Origin: Bacillus haynesii
GTDB lineage: Bacteria; Bacillota; Bacilli; Bacillales; Bacillaceae
DNA: 64,000 bases
Reading direction: 5' to 3'
Assembly: GCF_001969855.1 (NCBI RefSeq)
Contig: NZ_MRBL01000017.1
Location: forward strand, 1-64,000
Position 1 is the stretch's first letter. Each line of letters begins with the position of its first letter. Below the pieces are notes generated by a model. The model did not search any database and was not told where the DNA came from. It saw only the letters and a list, made by a program, of their open reading frames with translations. A program made the position numbers and the translations under genes. Positions 18,679-27,252 of the stretch are shown one piece after another.

Positions 18679-20025
18679 ATGGGCAAGTATTTTGGTACAG
18701 ACGGTGTAAGAGGCGTGGCAAACAGTGAACTTACACCCGAGCTGGCCTTTAAAGTCGGACGCTTTGGCGGATATGTCCTAACAAAAGATAAAGAGCGTCC
18801 CAAGGTGCTGATCGGCCGTGACACGCGCATTTCCGGGCATATGCTTGAAGGGGCCCTTGTTGCAGGCCTTCTTTCGATAGGAGCAGAAGTCATGCGCCTC
18901 GGCGTGATTTCGACGCCCGGCGTCGCATATTTGACGAAGGCTATGGATGCGGAAGCGGGTGTGATGATTTCCGCTTCCCACAACCCTGTTCAGGACAACG
19001 GAATTAAGTTTTTCGGCGGCGACGGCTTTAAGCTTTCCGATGAACAGGAGCTTGAAATCGAGCGTCTGATGGATCAGCCGGAAGATCACCTGCCAAGGCC
19101 TGTAGGTGCTGATCTGGGTATGGTGAACGACTACTTTGAAGGCGGACAGAAATATTTGCAGTTTCTCAAGCAGTCTGCTGATGAGGACTTCACAGGCATT
19201 CATGTCGCGCTTGACTGTGCGCACGGGGCGACATCTTCGCTGGCGACCCACCTGTTTGCCGATCTTGACGCAGATGTATCGACGATGGGGACTTCTCCGA
19301 ACGGATTAAACATCAATGACGGAGTCGGCTCAACCCACCCTGAAGCCCTGGCCAAATTCGTGAAAGAAAAGGGAGCTGACGTCGGTATGGCGTTTGACGG
19401 GGATGGCGACCGCTTAATCGCTGTTGACGAAAAGGGGAATATCGTAGACGGCGATCAAATCATGTACATATGCGCGAAGTACTTGAAGAGCGAGGGGCGT
19501 CTGGCGGACAATACCGTTGTCTCCACGGTAATGAGCAACCTTGGCTTTTACAAAGCGCTTGAAGCAGAAGGTATTAAAAGCGTTCAGACAGCGGTCGGCG
19601 ACCGCTATGTAGTGGAAGCGATGAAAAAGGACGGGTTTACCTTCGGCGGAGAACAGTCGGGACACCTGATTTTCCTTGATTACAATACGACAGGCGACGG
19701 ACTGCTTTCTGCGATTATGCTGATGAACACGATCAAAATGACAGGCAAGCCGCTGTCAGAGCTGGCGGCAGAGATGCAGAAGTTTCCGCAGCTCCTCATG
19801 AACGTGAAAGTAACCGATAAACATAGAGTGACGGAAAACGAAAAGGTAAAAGCGGTCATCGAAGAAGTTGAGAAGGAAATGAACGGTGACGGCCGCATCC
19901 TTGTGCGCCCATCCGGCACAGAGCCGCTTGTCCGTGTTATGGCTGAAGCGAAAACGAAGGAGCTTTGCGAGAAGTACGTAGGCCGCATTGTTGATGTCGT
20001 GAAAGCTGAAATGGGAGCGGAGTAA
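18679..20025 (+). CDS. glmM: Phosphoglucosamine mutase GlmM
   Basis: 448 residues. It converts glucosamine-6-phosphate to glucosamine-1-phosphate, feeding UDP-GlcNAc and peptidoglycan. Phosphoserine loop [11 protein letters not shown] (about residue 100), metal loop DGDGDRL, sugar loop GGEQSGH, and phosphate-binding loop [11 protein letters not shown]. Start ATG 18679 ([12 protein letters not shown]) follows aaaggag; an upstream in-frame ATG at 18655 is not supported by a ribosome site. GlmM physically inhibits CdaA in related species. Confidence 0.96.
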   Translation: MGKYFGTDGVRGVANSELTPELAFKVGRFGGYVLTKDKERPKVLIGRDTRISGHMLEGALVAGLLSIGAEVMRLGVISTPGVAYLTKAMDAEAGVMISASHNPVQDNGIKFFGGDGFKLSDEQELEIERLMDQPEDHLPRPVGADLGMVNDYFEGGQKYLQFLKQSADEDFTGIHVALDCAHGATSSLATHLFADLDADVSTMGTSPNGLNINDGVGSTHPEALAKFVKEKGADVGMAFDGDGDRLIAVDEKGNIVDGDQIMYICAKYLKSEGRLADNTVVSTVMSNLGFYKALEAEGIKSVQTAVGDRYVVEAMKKDGFTFGGEQSGHLIFLDYNTTGDGLLSAIMLMNTIKMTGKPLSELAAEMQKFPQLLMNVKVTDKHRVTENEKVKAVIEEVEKEMNGDGRILVRPSGTEPLVRVMAEAKTKELCEKYVGRIVDVVKAEMGAE

Positions 20026-20123
20026 TTTTCCGCAGAAGACTGACGAACGAGACTTGCTGATTTGACATAAGATAAAGGGAACCGTTCAATCTTGGAAAAA
20101 ATGTGAACCATTTTGAAAAATGT

Positions 20124-20152
20124 TTGACGGTTCCTTTAGCGTATAGTAAAAT
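20124..20152 (+). promoter_or_regulatory. Sigma-A promoter of glmS
   Basis: TTGACG (20124-20129) and TAAAAT (20147-20152) are 17 nt apart, about 60 nt ahead of the ribozyme cleavage site. Confidence 0.65.
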
Positions 20153-20204
20153 CAGCTTGTCTTGTTTTAATTTAAAAGGAAAGGCAGGGCAGAAACATTT
20201 TTTA

Positions 20205-20375
20205 TAGTTATAGCGCCCGGACTAAGCGTACGGATGAAACAGCTTAGTTGACGAGGATGGAGGTTTATCGAATTTTCGGCGGATGCCTCCCGGCTGACCA
20301 CAAAGATCACAGCCGCAAGGATTTCCTCAAACCAAAGAGGCGACTCTTTGAACAAAGGGAAATCGCATGATCTTC
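20205..20375 (+). ncRNA. glmS self-cleaving ribozyme/riboswitch
   Basis: Conserved start tagcgcccggac with the cleavage site before GCGCC (between 20212 and 20213). The next conserved blocks are gtacggatgaaac, gcttagttgacgaggatggag, ttatcgaattttcggcggatg and cctcccggctg, in the order of the glmS ribozyme core. It binds glucosamine-6-phosphate, which serves as a cofactor for cleavage, and the cleaved mRNA is degraded, so glmS is turned down when its product is plentiful. The 3' boundary is approximate. Confidence 0.95.
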
Positions 20376-20387
20376 CATAAAAACATG

Positions 20388-20467
20388 TAGGAGGGGACGA
20401 TGAAAGTCCCCGCCTGACAAGCAGACTTTCTTCGTCTCCTGCCTGCGACTTTAGGAGGAAGAAAATT
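20388..20467 (+). other. 3' part of the glmS leader
   Basis: After the ribozyme the leader carries a hairpin, ggggac/gtcccc (about 20394-20412), a second stem-like stretch around gcagactttc, and the strong ribosome site taggagga 8 nt before the glmS ATG. Its role is not known. Confidence 0.5.
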
Positions 20468-22270
20468 ATGTGTGGTATTGTAGGTTATATTGGCCAGCTT
20501 GATGCAAAGGAAATTTTACTTAAAGGTTTGGAAAAGCTGGAGTATCGCGGCTACGATTCAGCTGGAATCGCTGTAGCGAACGAAGACGGCGTACACGTGT
20601 TTAAAGAAAAAGGACGGATTGCCGATCTTCGCGAAGCCGTTGATGCAAACGTGAAGTCACAAGCGGGAATCGGACACACACGCTGGGCGACTCACGGGGA
20701 ACCGAGCCGTCTAAACGCTCACCCGCATCAAAGCGCATCAGGTCGTTTTACACTTGTTCATAACGGCGTCATCGAAAACTATGTTCAGCTGACGCGCGAA
20801 TATTTACAAGATGTAACCCTTAAAAGCGATACGGATACAGAGGTTGTCGTTCAAGTGATCGAGCAATTCGTCAATAACGGTCTTGACACGGAAGAAGCGT
20901 TCCGCCAAACGCTCATGCTGCTCAAAGGCTCTTATGCGATTGCATTATTCGATCATAAAAACAAAGAAACAATCTATGTTGCGAAAAATAAAAGCCCGCT
21001 TCTTGTCGGCCTTGGAGACAATTTCAATGTTATCGCGTCTGACGCGATGGCGATGCTTCAAGTGACTAACGAATACGTGGAGCTTATGGATAAAGAAATG
21101 GTGATTGTCACAGACAAAAAAGTCGTGATCAAAAACCTTGACGGAGAATTGATGTCACGTGCCTCATATATTGCAGAGCTTGATGCGAGCGATATCGAAA
21201 AAGGCACATACCCTCACTACATGTTAAAAGAAATCGATGAACAGCCGCTTGTCATGCGGAAAATCATTCAGACGTACCAAGATGAAAACGGCAAGCTCTC
21301 CATTCCTGGAGACATTGCAAATGCTGTTGCTGAAGCCGACCGCGTCTATATCATCGCCTGCGGAACGAGCTATCATGCCGGTCTTGTCGGCAAGCAATTT
21401 ATCGAAACATGGGCGAAAGTTCCGGCTGAAGTCCATGTCGCAAGCGAATTCTCTTACAATATGCCACTGCTTTCTGAGAAGCCGCTGTTTATCTTTATTT
21501 CTCAAAGCGGAGAAACGGCTGACAGCCGCGCTGTTCTCGTACAGGTGAAAAAGCTCGGACACAAAGCGCTGACATTGACCAACGTACCGGGATCCACGCT
21601 TTCCCGTGAAGCGGACTACACGCTTTTACTGAATGCCGGCCCTGAAATCGCGGTAGCATCAACAAAAGCATATACGGCGCAAATTGCAGTTCTCGCTATT
21701 TTGGCAGCCGTGACTGCGGAAAGCCGCGGCAAAGAACTCGGCTTTGATCTTGTCAAAGAGCTCGGCATCATCGGAAACGCAATGGAAGCCCTTTGCGACC
21801 AAAAAGACGAAATGGAAATGATCGCACGTGAATACTTGACCGTAACACGCAATGCCTTCTTCATCGGCCGCGGCCTCGACTATTTCGTCTGCCTCGAAGG
21901 ATCCCTGAAGCTGAAAGAGATTTCTTACATTCAAGCTGAAGGTTTCGCCGGCGGCGAATTGAAGCACGGTACGATCGCGTTGATCGAAGACGGCACACCG
22001 GTCATTGCCCTTGCGACACAGGAGCACGTCAACTTAAGCATCCGCGGAAACGTCAAAGAAGTGACAGCCCGCGGCGCCAACCCTTGCGTGATCTCCCTGA
22101 AAGGCCTGGAAGAAGCAGACGACCGCTTCGTCTTGCCTGAAGTGCATCCGGAGCTCGCACCGCTCGTCTCTGTCATCCCGCTGCAGCTGATCGCATACTA
22201 CGCTGCGCTGCACCGCGGTTGTGACGTTGATAAGCCAAGAAACCTGGCGAAGAGTGTGACGGTGGAGTAA
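20468..22270 (+). CDS. glmS: Glucosamine-6-phosphate synthase GlmS
   Basis: 600 residues. It makes glucosamine-6-phosphate from fructose-6-phosphate and glutamine, the first step of amino-sugar synthesis. N-terminal Ntn glutaminase domain with the nucleophile Cys2 (MCGIVGYIG), then two SIS domains ([24 protein letters not shown]) and the C-terminal [13 protein letters not shown] loop. Controlled by the ribozyme upstream. A fragment resembling its 3' end recurs at 22830-22853. Confidence 0.97.
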   Translation: MCGIVGYIGQLDAKEILLKGLEKLEYRGYDSAGIAVANEDGVHVFKEKGRIADLREAVDANVKSQAGIGHTRWATHGEPSRLNAHPHQSASGRFTLVHNGVIENYVQLTREYLQDVTLKSDTDTEVVVQVIEQFVNNGLDTEEAFRQTLMLLKGSYAIALFDHKNKETIYVAKNKSPLLVGLGDNFNVIASDAMAMLQVTNEYVELMDKEMVIVTDKKVVIKNLDGELMSRASYIAELDASDIEKGTYPHYMLKEIDEQPLVMRKIIQTYQDENGKLSIPGDIANAVAEADRVYIIACGTSYHAGLVGKQFIETWAKVPAEVHVASEFSYNMPLLSEKPLFIFISQSGETADSRAVLVQVKKLGHKALTLTNVPGSTLSREADYTLLLNAGPEIAVASTKAYTAQIAVLAILAAVTAESRGKELGFDLVKELGIIGNAMEALCDQKDEMEMIAREYLTVTRNAFFIGRGLDYFVCLEGSLKLKEISYIQAEGFAGGELKHGTIALIEDGTPVIALATQEHVNLSIRGNVKEVTARGANPCVISLKGLEEADDRFVLPEVHPELAPLVSVIPLQLIAYYAALHRGCDVDKPRNLAKSVTVE

Positions 22271-22294
22271 GGAGTCGTTTGAAATAAAAGTTTG

Positions 22295-22333
22295 TACCCC
22301 TCTTGGATTGGATGATCTGGAGGGGTATTTTTA
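22295..22333 (+). terminator. glmS terminator
   Basis: The 8-bp stem tacccctc/gaggggta encloses a loop of about 17 nt and is followed by ttttta. Confidence 0.75.
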
Positions 22334-22454
22334 TGTTTACTAAGCCTGATCAAGAAGAAAACAAAAAAGGCGCGGTGTTTAAGCGAAGCCCGTTCGCCAG
22401 CGAGCTCGCGGATGCTCGTACATAATAATTTTACGACTATGAGGATGTGTAACC

Positions 22455-22775
22455 ATGAACAAGGAGACATACATAGAAATTAGAAGAACATCGCAGTTTA
22501 TGAATAAAATGAGAAAATTTTCAGTGCTGATTGATGGTGTTGAGGCCGGGAAAATCAAAGATGGCGGGAGGCTGCGAATTGATTTGGAGCCTGGCGAACA
22601 TGAGATCCAAGTGAAAATTGATTGGTGTGTAAGCCAAGCTTTGAGGTTTACTTTAGATGAAGGAGAAGTGTTAAAGTTTAGATGCGGAAGTCCGGTTCGT
22701 GGATGGAAGGTGTTCTTCGTCCTTTTTTATGTATTGGCAGATCCGGAGAAATACTCGTTTATTGAGCTGGAATAG
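22455..22775 (+). CDS. Unknown protein, DUF-type beta-rich with C-terminal hydrophobic segment
   Basis: 106 residues. The N-terminal 75 residues look beta-rich (FSVLIDGVEAGKIKDGGRLR, EPGEHEIQVKIDW), like a small PEGA-type or beta-sandwich protein. A hydrophobic stretch WKVFFVLFYVLA near the end may insert in the membrane. Ribosome site gaggatg. It stands alone between glmS and a copy of the glmS tail, which suggests it arrived by insertion. I do not recognise a function. Confidence 0.65.
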   Translation: MNKETYIEIRRTSQFMNKMRKFSVLIDGVEAGKIKDGGRLRIDLEPGEHEIQVKIDWCVSQALRFTLDEGEVLKFRCGSPVRGWKVFFVLFYVLADPEKYSFIELE

Positions 22776-22814
22776 GCGGTTAAAGGTGGCCTTGGTCTGC
22801 ATCATCGCCATCAT

Positions 22815-22864
22815 AAGCTGCACCGTAACAACCTGATGAAGAGTGTGACGGTGCAGCTTTTTTA
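22815..22864 (+). terminator. Terminator overlapping a glmS 3'-like fragment
   Basis: The 12-bp stem aagctgcaccgt/acggtgcagctt is followed by tttttta. The loop and 3' arm (22830-22853) match the last codons of glmS at 22 of 24 positions (aacctg-gaagagtgtgacggtg). Confidence 0.7.
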
Positions 22865-22919
22865 TCCGATATACTCCGAATAAAAACATGCTGGCCATGA
22901 TTATAAGCCCGATCCTTTT

Positions 22920-23528
22920 TTAAAACACTTTATTTCTATAAATCCGAATCGACAGAAGCCATGAACACCCGTATAGCGTAATAATTGATATGGCAACGAT
23001 CAGATACAGAGAAGTATTTTGTAAGGTTAGAAGCATGTGAATGAACTCTCTAATTTGATCGTTCAAGTTTTGGACAATAAAATTAACCGTTAGCATATAC
23101 AAGCCAAATGCAACAATAGATGCATTCAACAGATAGTTGCTTTTGAATTTATAACAAAATGGCAGCATGAATGAAGCAGCTGTCATCACAATGGCGACCA
23201 TTAGCAAAATGTCTTTCCAGATCGTAAGTTCCCGGTGAATGATAAAGTTTGCGATAAATATGGCCGCAGCCACCATACATGTAAAGAGAACGACGACAAT
23301 ATACTTTGAACTGACAATCTCCTTCCGTGTATAAGGCAAAGAATTGAGAAGCATATGTATAGAGGACTTTTCATCTATTGAAATGGCATTCATAAAAATA
23401 GCAATACTAAATGCAATTCCAACCCAGATGGGGGAAACATCCAATGTTAAATAAACACATAACCCTAAAAACAAAACCGCCAATGTTTTTTTCTGCAAGA
23501 CAATGTCCTTACGTATTAAGTTGAACAT
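22920..23528 (-). CDS. ABC transporter permease (ABC-2 type)
   Basis: 202 residues from ATG 23528 (MFNLIRKDIVLQKK), chosen because aaggagc lies just upstream; the frame is open 19 codons further. Six hydrophobic segments with no soluble domain, as in small ABC-2 permeases. It overlaps the 3' end of the ATPase gene by 20 bp. Third gene of a GntR-ATPase-permease operon like those headed by YtrA or YhcF in B. subtilis, which respond to cell-wall antibiotics; the substrate is unknown. Confidence 0.8.
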   Translation of the reverse strand: MFNLIRKDIVLQKKTLAVLFLGLCVYLTLDVSPIWVGIAFSIAIFMNAISIDEKSSIHMLLNSLPYTRKEIVSSKYIVVVLFTCMVAAAIFIANFIIHRELTIWKDILLMVAIVMTAASFMLPFCYKFKSNYLLNASIVAFGLYMLTVNFIVQNLNDQIREFIHMLLTLQNTSLYLIVAISIITLYGCSWLLSIRIYRNKVF

Positions 23529-24393
23529 GCTCTTTAGCTCCTTTCTTCGTATAAAACATAATATCTTCAAGGGTCGGTTTTTCAATTAACACCATATCCC
23601 CAAAAATGTCTTCTGTTCGTGATTTATTCGCAGTTAATGCTTCAAATCCATGAGTTGATTTTTGAACCGCTATAAATTCCTGTTCGGTCTCCCGATCTAA
23701 TAATTCCATGCCGCCTTTTACAATTGCATATTGTTCCTCAATCTCGTACAAGTCCTTTGTAAAGATATGCTCTCCTTTATGAATGAACGTGATGTAATCT
23801 GCAATTTTATCTAAATCAGTTGTAATATGAGTCGAAAAAAAGACCGTCTTATCCCCATCTTGCATGAGCTGATGCAAGATTTCCAACAGCTCCCGGCGGA
23901 AAATCGGGTCGAGTCCGGACGTCGGTTCATCCATAATAATTAATTCAGCATGATGGGACAAAGCGACGGCTAATGATGCTTTCATCATCATTCCTTTTGA
24001 GAACGTCTTAATTTTTTTCGTGAGCGGCAAGTTAAATGTGTTCACATAATCATTAAATACTTGCTCATCCCAATTGATATAAGACCTTTTCACAATATTC
24101 TTCATTTCAGCCAATGTTAAATGTTCATAGAATATGTTGGAATCAAATACAAAGCCAATTCGTTGTTTGATTTCTTTCTCATGCTCCTTGTAATTCATGC
24201 CAAATACCGTAATTGTTCCGCTGTCAGGCTGCAATAAGTTCATGATCAGTTTAATCGTTGTTGATTTCCCCACGCCATTTCCGCCGATAAATCCGGTGAC
24301 AAACCCTTTTTTTACATTCATTGAAAAGTCCTTGAGTTGAAAACCATCGAACGATTTATGAACATGCCGGAGTTCAATTACATTGTCCATCAT
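23509..24393 (-). CDS. ABC transporter ATP-binding protein
   Basis: 294 residues. Walker A GGNGVGKSTT, an atypical signature FSKGMMMKASLA, Walker B LIIMDEPTSGLD, H-loop FFSTHIT, then a C-terminal extension of about 80 residues. It resembles YtrB-type ATPases. Its ATG overlaps the regulator stop by 4 bp (atga), and the permease start lies inside its 3' end, so the three genes form one unit. Confidence 0.88.
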   Translation of the reverse strand: MMDNVIELRHVHKSFDGFQLKDFSMNVKKGFVTGFIGGNGVGKSTTIKLIMNLLQPDSGTITVFGMNYKEHEKEIKQRIGFVFDSNIFYEHLTLAEMKNIVKRSYINWDEQVFNDYVNTFNLPLTKKIKTFSKGMMMKASLAVALSHHAELIIMDEPTSGLDPIFRRELLEILHQLMQDGDKTVFFSTHITTDLDKIADYITFIHKGEHIFTKDLYEIEEQYAIVKGGMELLDRETEQEFIAVQKSTHGFEALTANKSRTEDIFGDMVLIEKPTLEDIMFYTKKGAKEHVQLNT

Positions 24394-24767
24394 TCTTCCT
24401 CCTGATATAAAATGGTAAGCAAATCTTTTAACTCTGTAAGGGGAACGCCTATGTCTTTGCTATTTTTTATCGCTGCCGATAATTGCTCTTCAATTGCTTT
24501 CATTTTTCCTTCTTTCATCATTTCGTCATTCTGATCTGATACAAAAGAGCCTTTCCCGACTACGGAATAAATGAAGCCATTCTTCTCCAGTTCTTCATAG
24601 GCGCGTTTTGACGTAATAAGACTGACATTCATGTCCTTCGCCAATTGGCGCATAGAAGGTAGCGGCTGTCCCGGCTTCAATTCATCGGCAAGAATATGAT
24701 CCTTAATTTGGGTGTAAATTTGTTCATAAATGGGTTGCTTTGAACGATTCGAAATTATAATTTTCAT
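24390..24767 (-). CDS. GntR family regulator (YtrA type)
   Basis: 125 residues: a winged helix-turn-helix of the GntR type (IYEQIYTQIKDHIL, LPSMRQLAKDMNVSLITSKRAYEELEKNGF) and a short helical tail without an effector domain, as in the YtrA subfamily. Such proteins repress their own ABC-transporter operon. The operator is probably the AT-rich dyad over the promoter at 24783-24811. Confidence 0.88.
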   Translation of the reverse strand: MKIIISNRSKQPIYEQIYTQIKDHILADELKPGQPLPSMRQLAKDMNVSLITSKRAYEELEKNGFIYSVVGKGSFVSDQNDEMMKEGKMKAIEEQLSAAIKNSKDIGVPLTELKDLLTILYQEEE

Positions 24768-24782
24768 TTCAAAACCCCTTTA

Positions 24783-24811
24783 ATTATACATAATATATAC
24801 AATATGTACAA
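24783..24811 (-). promoter_or_regulatory. Promoter and likely operator of the GntR-ABC operon
   Basis: On the minus strand TTGTAC (24811-24806) and TATAAT (24788-24783) are 17 nt apart. The spacer region carries overlapping dyads (tgtaca, tatata) such as a GntR dimer could bind. Confidence 0.6.
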
Positions 24812-24906
24812 TATACACAAAGATGAACTGAATGGCAACGATTTTTTATGTCCTCTTTGAATAACAGGAATAGATTGTCAGATAGGATAAAAGGGCACTA
24901 TACACA

Positions 24907-24934
24907 TTGACAATTTGCGATATGAAGATATAAT
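24907..24934 (+). promoter_or_regulatory. Consensus sigma-A promoter of the arsR-like gene
   Basis: TTGACA (24907-24912), 16 nt, TATAAT (24929-24934): both hexamers are perfect. A gcgatatg half-site within the spacer resembles the operators at 25292-25355. Confidence 0.8.
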
Positions 24935-24941
24935 GATTGGT

Positions 24942-25244
24942 ATGGAACCTATTGAAATTTTCAAAGCTTTATCAAATGAATCAAGGCTGCAAATTTTGCA
25001 ATGGCTGAAGGAGCCTGATCGTCATTTTGAACCCCATGAAGGGATTGATATGAACACAATCGGGGTGTGTGTCAGCCAGATCACAGACAAATTGAAAATG
25101 ACGCAATCGACGGCTTCACAATATCTCGCGATCCTTTTAAGAGCCGGCTTGATTAAGGCGGAGCGAATCGGAAAGTATACGTACTACAAAAGAGATGAAG
25201 AGGCCATTAGAAAGCTTGCTGACTTTCTTAAAACAGAGATATGA
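24942..25244 (+). CDS. ArsR family transcriptional regulator
   Basis: 100 residues with a winged helix-turn-helix (EIFKALSNESRLQILQWL, MTQSTASQYLAILLRAGLIKAERIGKYTYYKR). A Cys-His cluster typical of metal sensors is not evident; one Cys is at TIGVCVSQ. Upstream ATGs at 24915 and 24933 fall inside the promoter, so I chose ATG 24942, which lies only 7 nt after the -10 box. The mRNA may therefore be leaderless. The downstream MFS gene is the probable target through palindromes at 25292-25355. Confidence 0.8.
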   Translation: MEPIEIFKALSNESRLQILQWLKEPDRHFEPHEGIDMNTIGVCVSQITDKLKMTQSTASQYLAILLRAGLIKAERIGKYTYYKRDEEAIRKLADFLKTEI

Positions 25245-25291
25245 GCATTCAAAAAATAAACATCTTTTGATGATGTTTATTTTTACACCAT

Positions 25292-25355
25292 ACATATCGA
25301 CATATTCCGATGTGTTTATTTTTTGATTTACATATCGTTATTTCGTGATATGTAA
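25292..25355 (+). promoter_or_regulatory. Paired palindromic operators before the MFS gene
   Basis: Palindrome 1: acatatcg (25292-25299) and cgatgtgt (25308-25315) with an 8-nt spacer. Palindrome 2: ttacatatc (25328-25336) and gatatgtaa (25347-25355) with a 10-nt spacer, perfect over 9 bp per arm. Both lie between the ArsR-type gene and the transporter, as expected for ArsR-family control. Confidence 0.7.
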
Positions 25356-25385
25356 ATGTATAAAACGAAGAAGGAGCGAACGATT

Positions 25386-26567
25386 ATGTTTAGTGCTTGG
25401 AAAATTTATATTTTAGCGATCATCAGTTTTTTGGTAGGGACCTCAGAGTACATTATTTCCGGGATTTTGGATCAGATCGCCCAAACACTCGGAATAACTT
25501 TAGCTGCCGCGGGCCAGCTGATTACGATCTTTTCCCTTGTGTATGCAGTTTTCACACCGGTTCTCATGGCGTTGACGGCAAGTATGGATAGGCGCAAGTT
25601 AATGATGTATGCTCTCGCTTTGTTTGTGATCGGAAATATTCTGGCCTTTACCCTGCCTGGCTATGGCTGGTTTGTTGCAGCGCGGGTCATTATGGCATTG
25701 GGGGCAGGCATGGTTGTGGTCACGGCATTAACGATTGCCGCCAAAATCGCTCCGGCGGGTAAGCAGGGCAGTGCAATTGCTACAGTGGTCATGGGGTTTA
25801 CCGCTTCTCTGATCATAGGTGTTCCACTCGGAAGAATGACGGCAGAAGCATTAGGCTGGAAGTCTGTATTTGGAGGAATTGCTTTACTGGGATTCATCGC
25901 AATGATTGTTATATTCTTAATCTTGCCGCATACCGAAGGCGATAAGCCTGTTCCTTTGCTTCAACAGCTTTCTCTTTTAAAGAACCGGAAAGTAGCAATG
26001 GGGTTATCAATCACTTTTTTCTGGCTCGGAGGGTATTCCGTTGCATATACTTATCTGTCTCCTTACCTTCTGACCGTTTCAGGGATAAGCGGCAATTTGC
26101 TTAGCGGCTTTTTGCTTATATTTGGAATCGCCAGCTTGGTTGGATCGAAGTTTGGCGGATATAGCACCGATAAATGGGGCGTTCCTTTTACACTCGTTGG
26201 CGGGATGGCGCTGCATATCATCGCACTGATTTTACTGTCGCTTGTCACCCATTCCTATGTCGGAGTACTGTTGATTCTCATATTATGGTCGTTTGCCGCA
26301 TGGTCTACCGGCCCGACGCAGCAATATCACTTAGCGACGCTTGAACCGGAATTGTCAGGTGTATTGCTCGGCATCAATCAATCGATGATGCAATTCGCCA
26401 TGGCCGCAGGTGCAGGAATCGGAGGGATTTTTGTGGAAAAAGTGTCGCTGGCTTCCATTACATGGTTTGGGGCATTGGAGGTTATGATTGCGATTGTTGT
26501 TGTTTTGCTGACTTTCAGTTCGCATTACAAACGGAAAGCAGGATCTGTAAGAGAAATCAGCTCATAA
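25386..26567 (+). CDS. MFS efflux transporter (DHA1, AraJ-like)
   Basis: 393 residues with 12 membrane helices. MFS loop 2-3 appears as MDRRKLMMYALALFVIGN and motif C-like glycines as ALGAGMVVVTALT. Start ATG 25386 (MFSAWKIYIL) follows gaaggagcga; the open frame starts ten codons earlier. The N-terminal FLVGTSEYIISGILDQIA is typical of the AraJ/YdhP drug-efflux group. Probably repressed by the ArsR-like regulator; the substrate is unknown. Confidence 0.87.
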   Translation: MFSAWKIYILAIISFLVGTSEYIISGILDQIAQTLGITLAAAGQLITIFSLVYAVFTPVLMALTASMDRRKLMMYALALFVIGNILAFTLPGYGWFVAARVIMALGAGMVVVTALTIAAKIAPAGKQGSAIATVVMGFTASLIIGVPLGRMTAEALGWKSVFGGIALLGFIAMIVIFLILPHTEGDKPVPLLQQLSLLKNRKVAMGLSITFFWLGGYSVAYTYLSPYLLTVSGISGNLLSGFLLIFGIASLVGSKFGGYSTDKWGVPFTLVGGMALHIIALILLSLVTHSYVGVLLILILWSFAAWSTGPTQQYHLATLEPELSGVLLGINQSMMQFAMAAGAGIGGIFVEKVSLASITWFGALEVMIAIVVVLLTFSSHYKRKAGSVREISS

Positions 26568-26666
26568 TACGTTGCCTTGATTGGTGTTGAAAATTCAATG
26601 GTTTCATTCCTCATATCTTACTTGCTTTTTTCGAAGTCTGACAGGTAGTGTTGAGCCGAAAAATCC

Positions 26667-26701
26667 AACATCCGCCCGCTGTAAAACGAGCGGATGTTTT
26701 A
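26667..26701. terminator. Bidirectional terminator
   Basis: The 9-bp stem aacatccgc/gcggatgtt is followed by tttt on the plus strand and has AT-rich flanks on the other. It lies between the convergent MFS and DinB-like genes. Confidence 0.75.
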
Positions 26702-26703
26702 AT

Positions 26704-27228
26704 TTAGTCCGCTAAAATCCGCAAATAAGCCTTCCAAGGTCCGACATCATCCTGATACCGCTTCGCCAGCACCCTTGCGATTTGCGAGATGTGAGTGAGG
26801 TCGTGGGCAACCCATGTCGAGATTTGTTCTCTCAGTTTGACGATTCCAAACTCAGGGTGCATCCCCGTTTGTTCGAAGTCGGTTTCAGAATTAATGATCT
26901 GCCGCAATGTTTCCAGATTCGCCCGTCTGCTGTCCGCAAATTCGTTAAGCAGCTGTTCCATCGTTTTTCCGTCGTTTTGATTCAACTGGCTGAAGCGGTC
27001 GAACGGCGGAAAAGGTTCCGTTGCTCCTTTTGTCAGGATCATTTTGATCCGCGGCAACCAATTGTTTTTTTCTCCTTCAATCAGATGGCCGACTACATCA
27101 AAGGCATTCCAGGTGTTCTCGCCTTCATTGCAATTGAACCACTCAATCGATAATCCGGTCAGCAGCTGACTCAATGTTTGTGGTGTGCGCTCCAGAATTT
27201 CTATGGCTTCCTCGGGTTTAAAGTTCAT
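26704..27228 (-). CDS. DinB-like four-helix metal-binding protein
   Basis: 174 residues from ATG 27228 (MNFKPEEAIEIL), which follows gaaaggaggt; the frame is open six codons earlier. His residues in VVGHLIEGE and WVAHDLTHISQ form the three-His metal site of the DinB/YfiT superfamily. Members include thiol-dependent transferases (bacillithiol S-transferases in Bacillus); the substrate here is unknown. It sits 24 bp downstream of, and on the same strand as, the BmrA-like exporter, so they may be cotranscribed. Confidence 0.8.
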   Translation of the reverse strand: MNFKPEEAIEILERTPQTLSQLLTGLSIEWFNCNEGENTWNAFDVVGHLIEGEKNNWLPRIKMILTKGATEPFPPFDRFSQLNQNDGKTMEQLLNEFADSRRANLETLRQIINSETDFEQTGMHPEFGIVKLREQISTWVAHDLTHISQIARVLAKRYQDDVGPWKAYLRILAD

Positions 27229-27252
27229 GTGAATACCTCCTTTCATAAAAAA

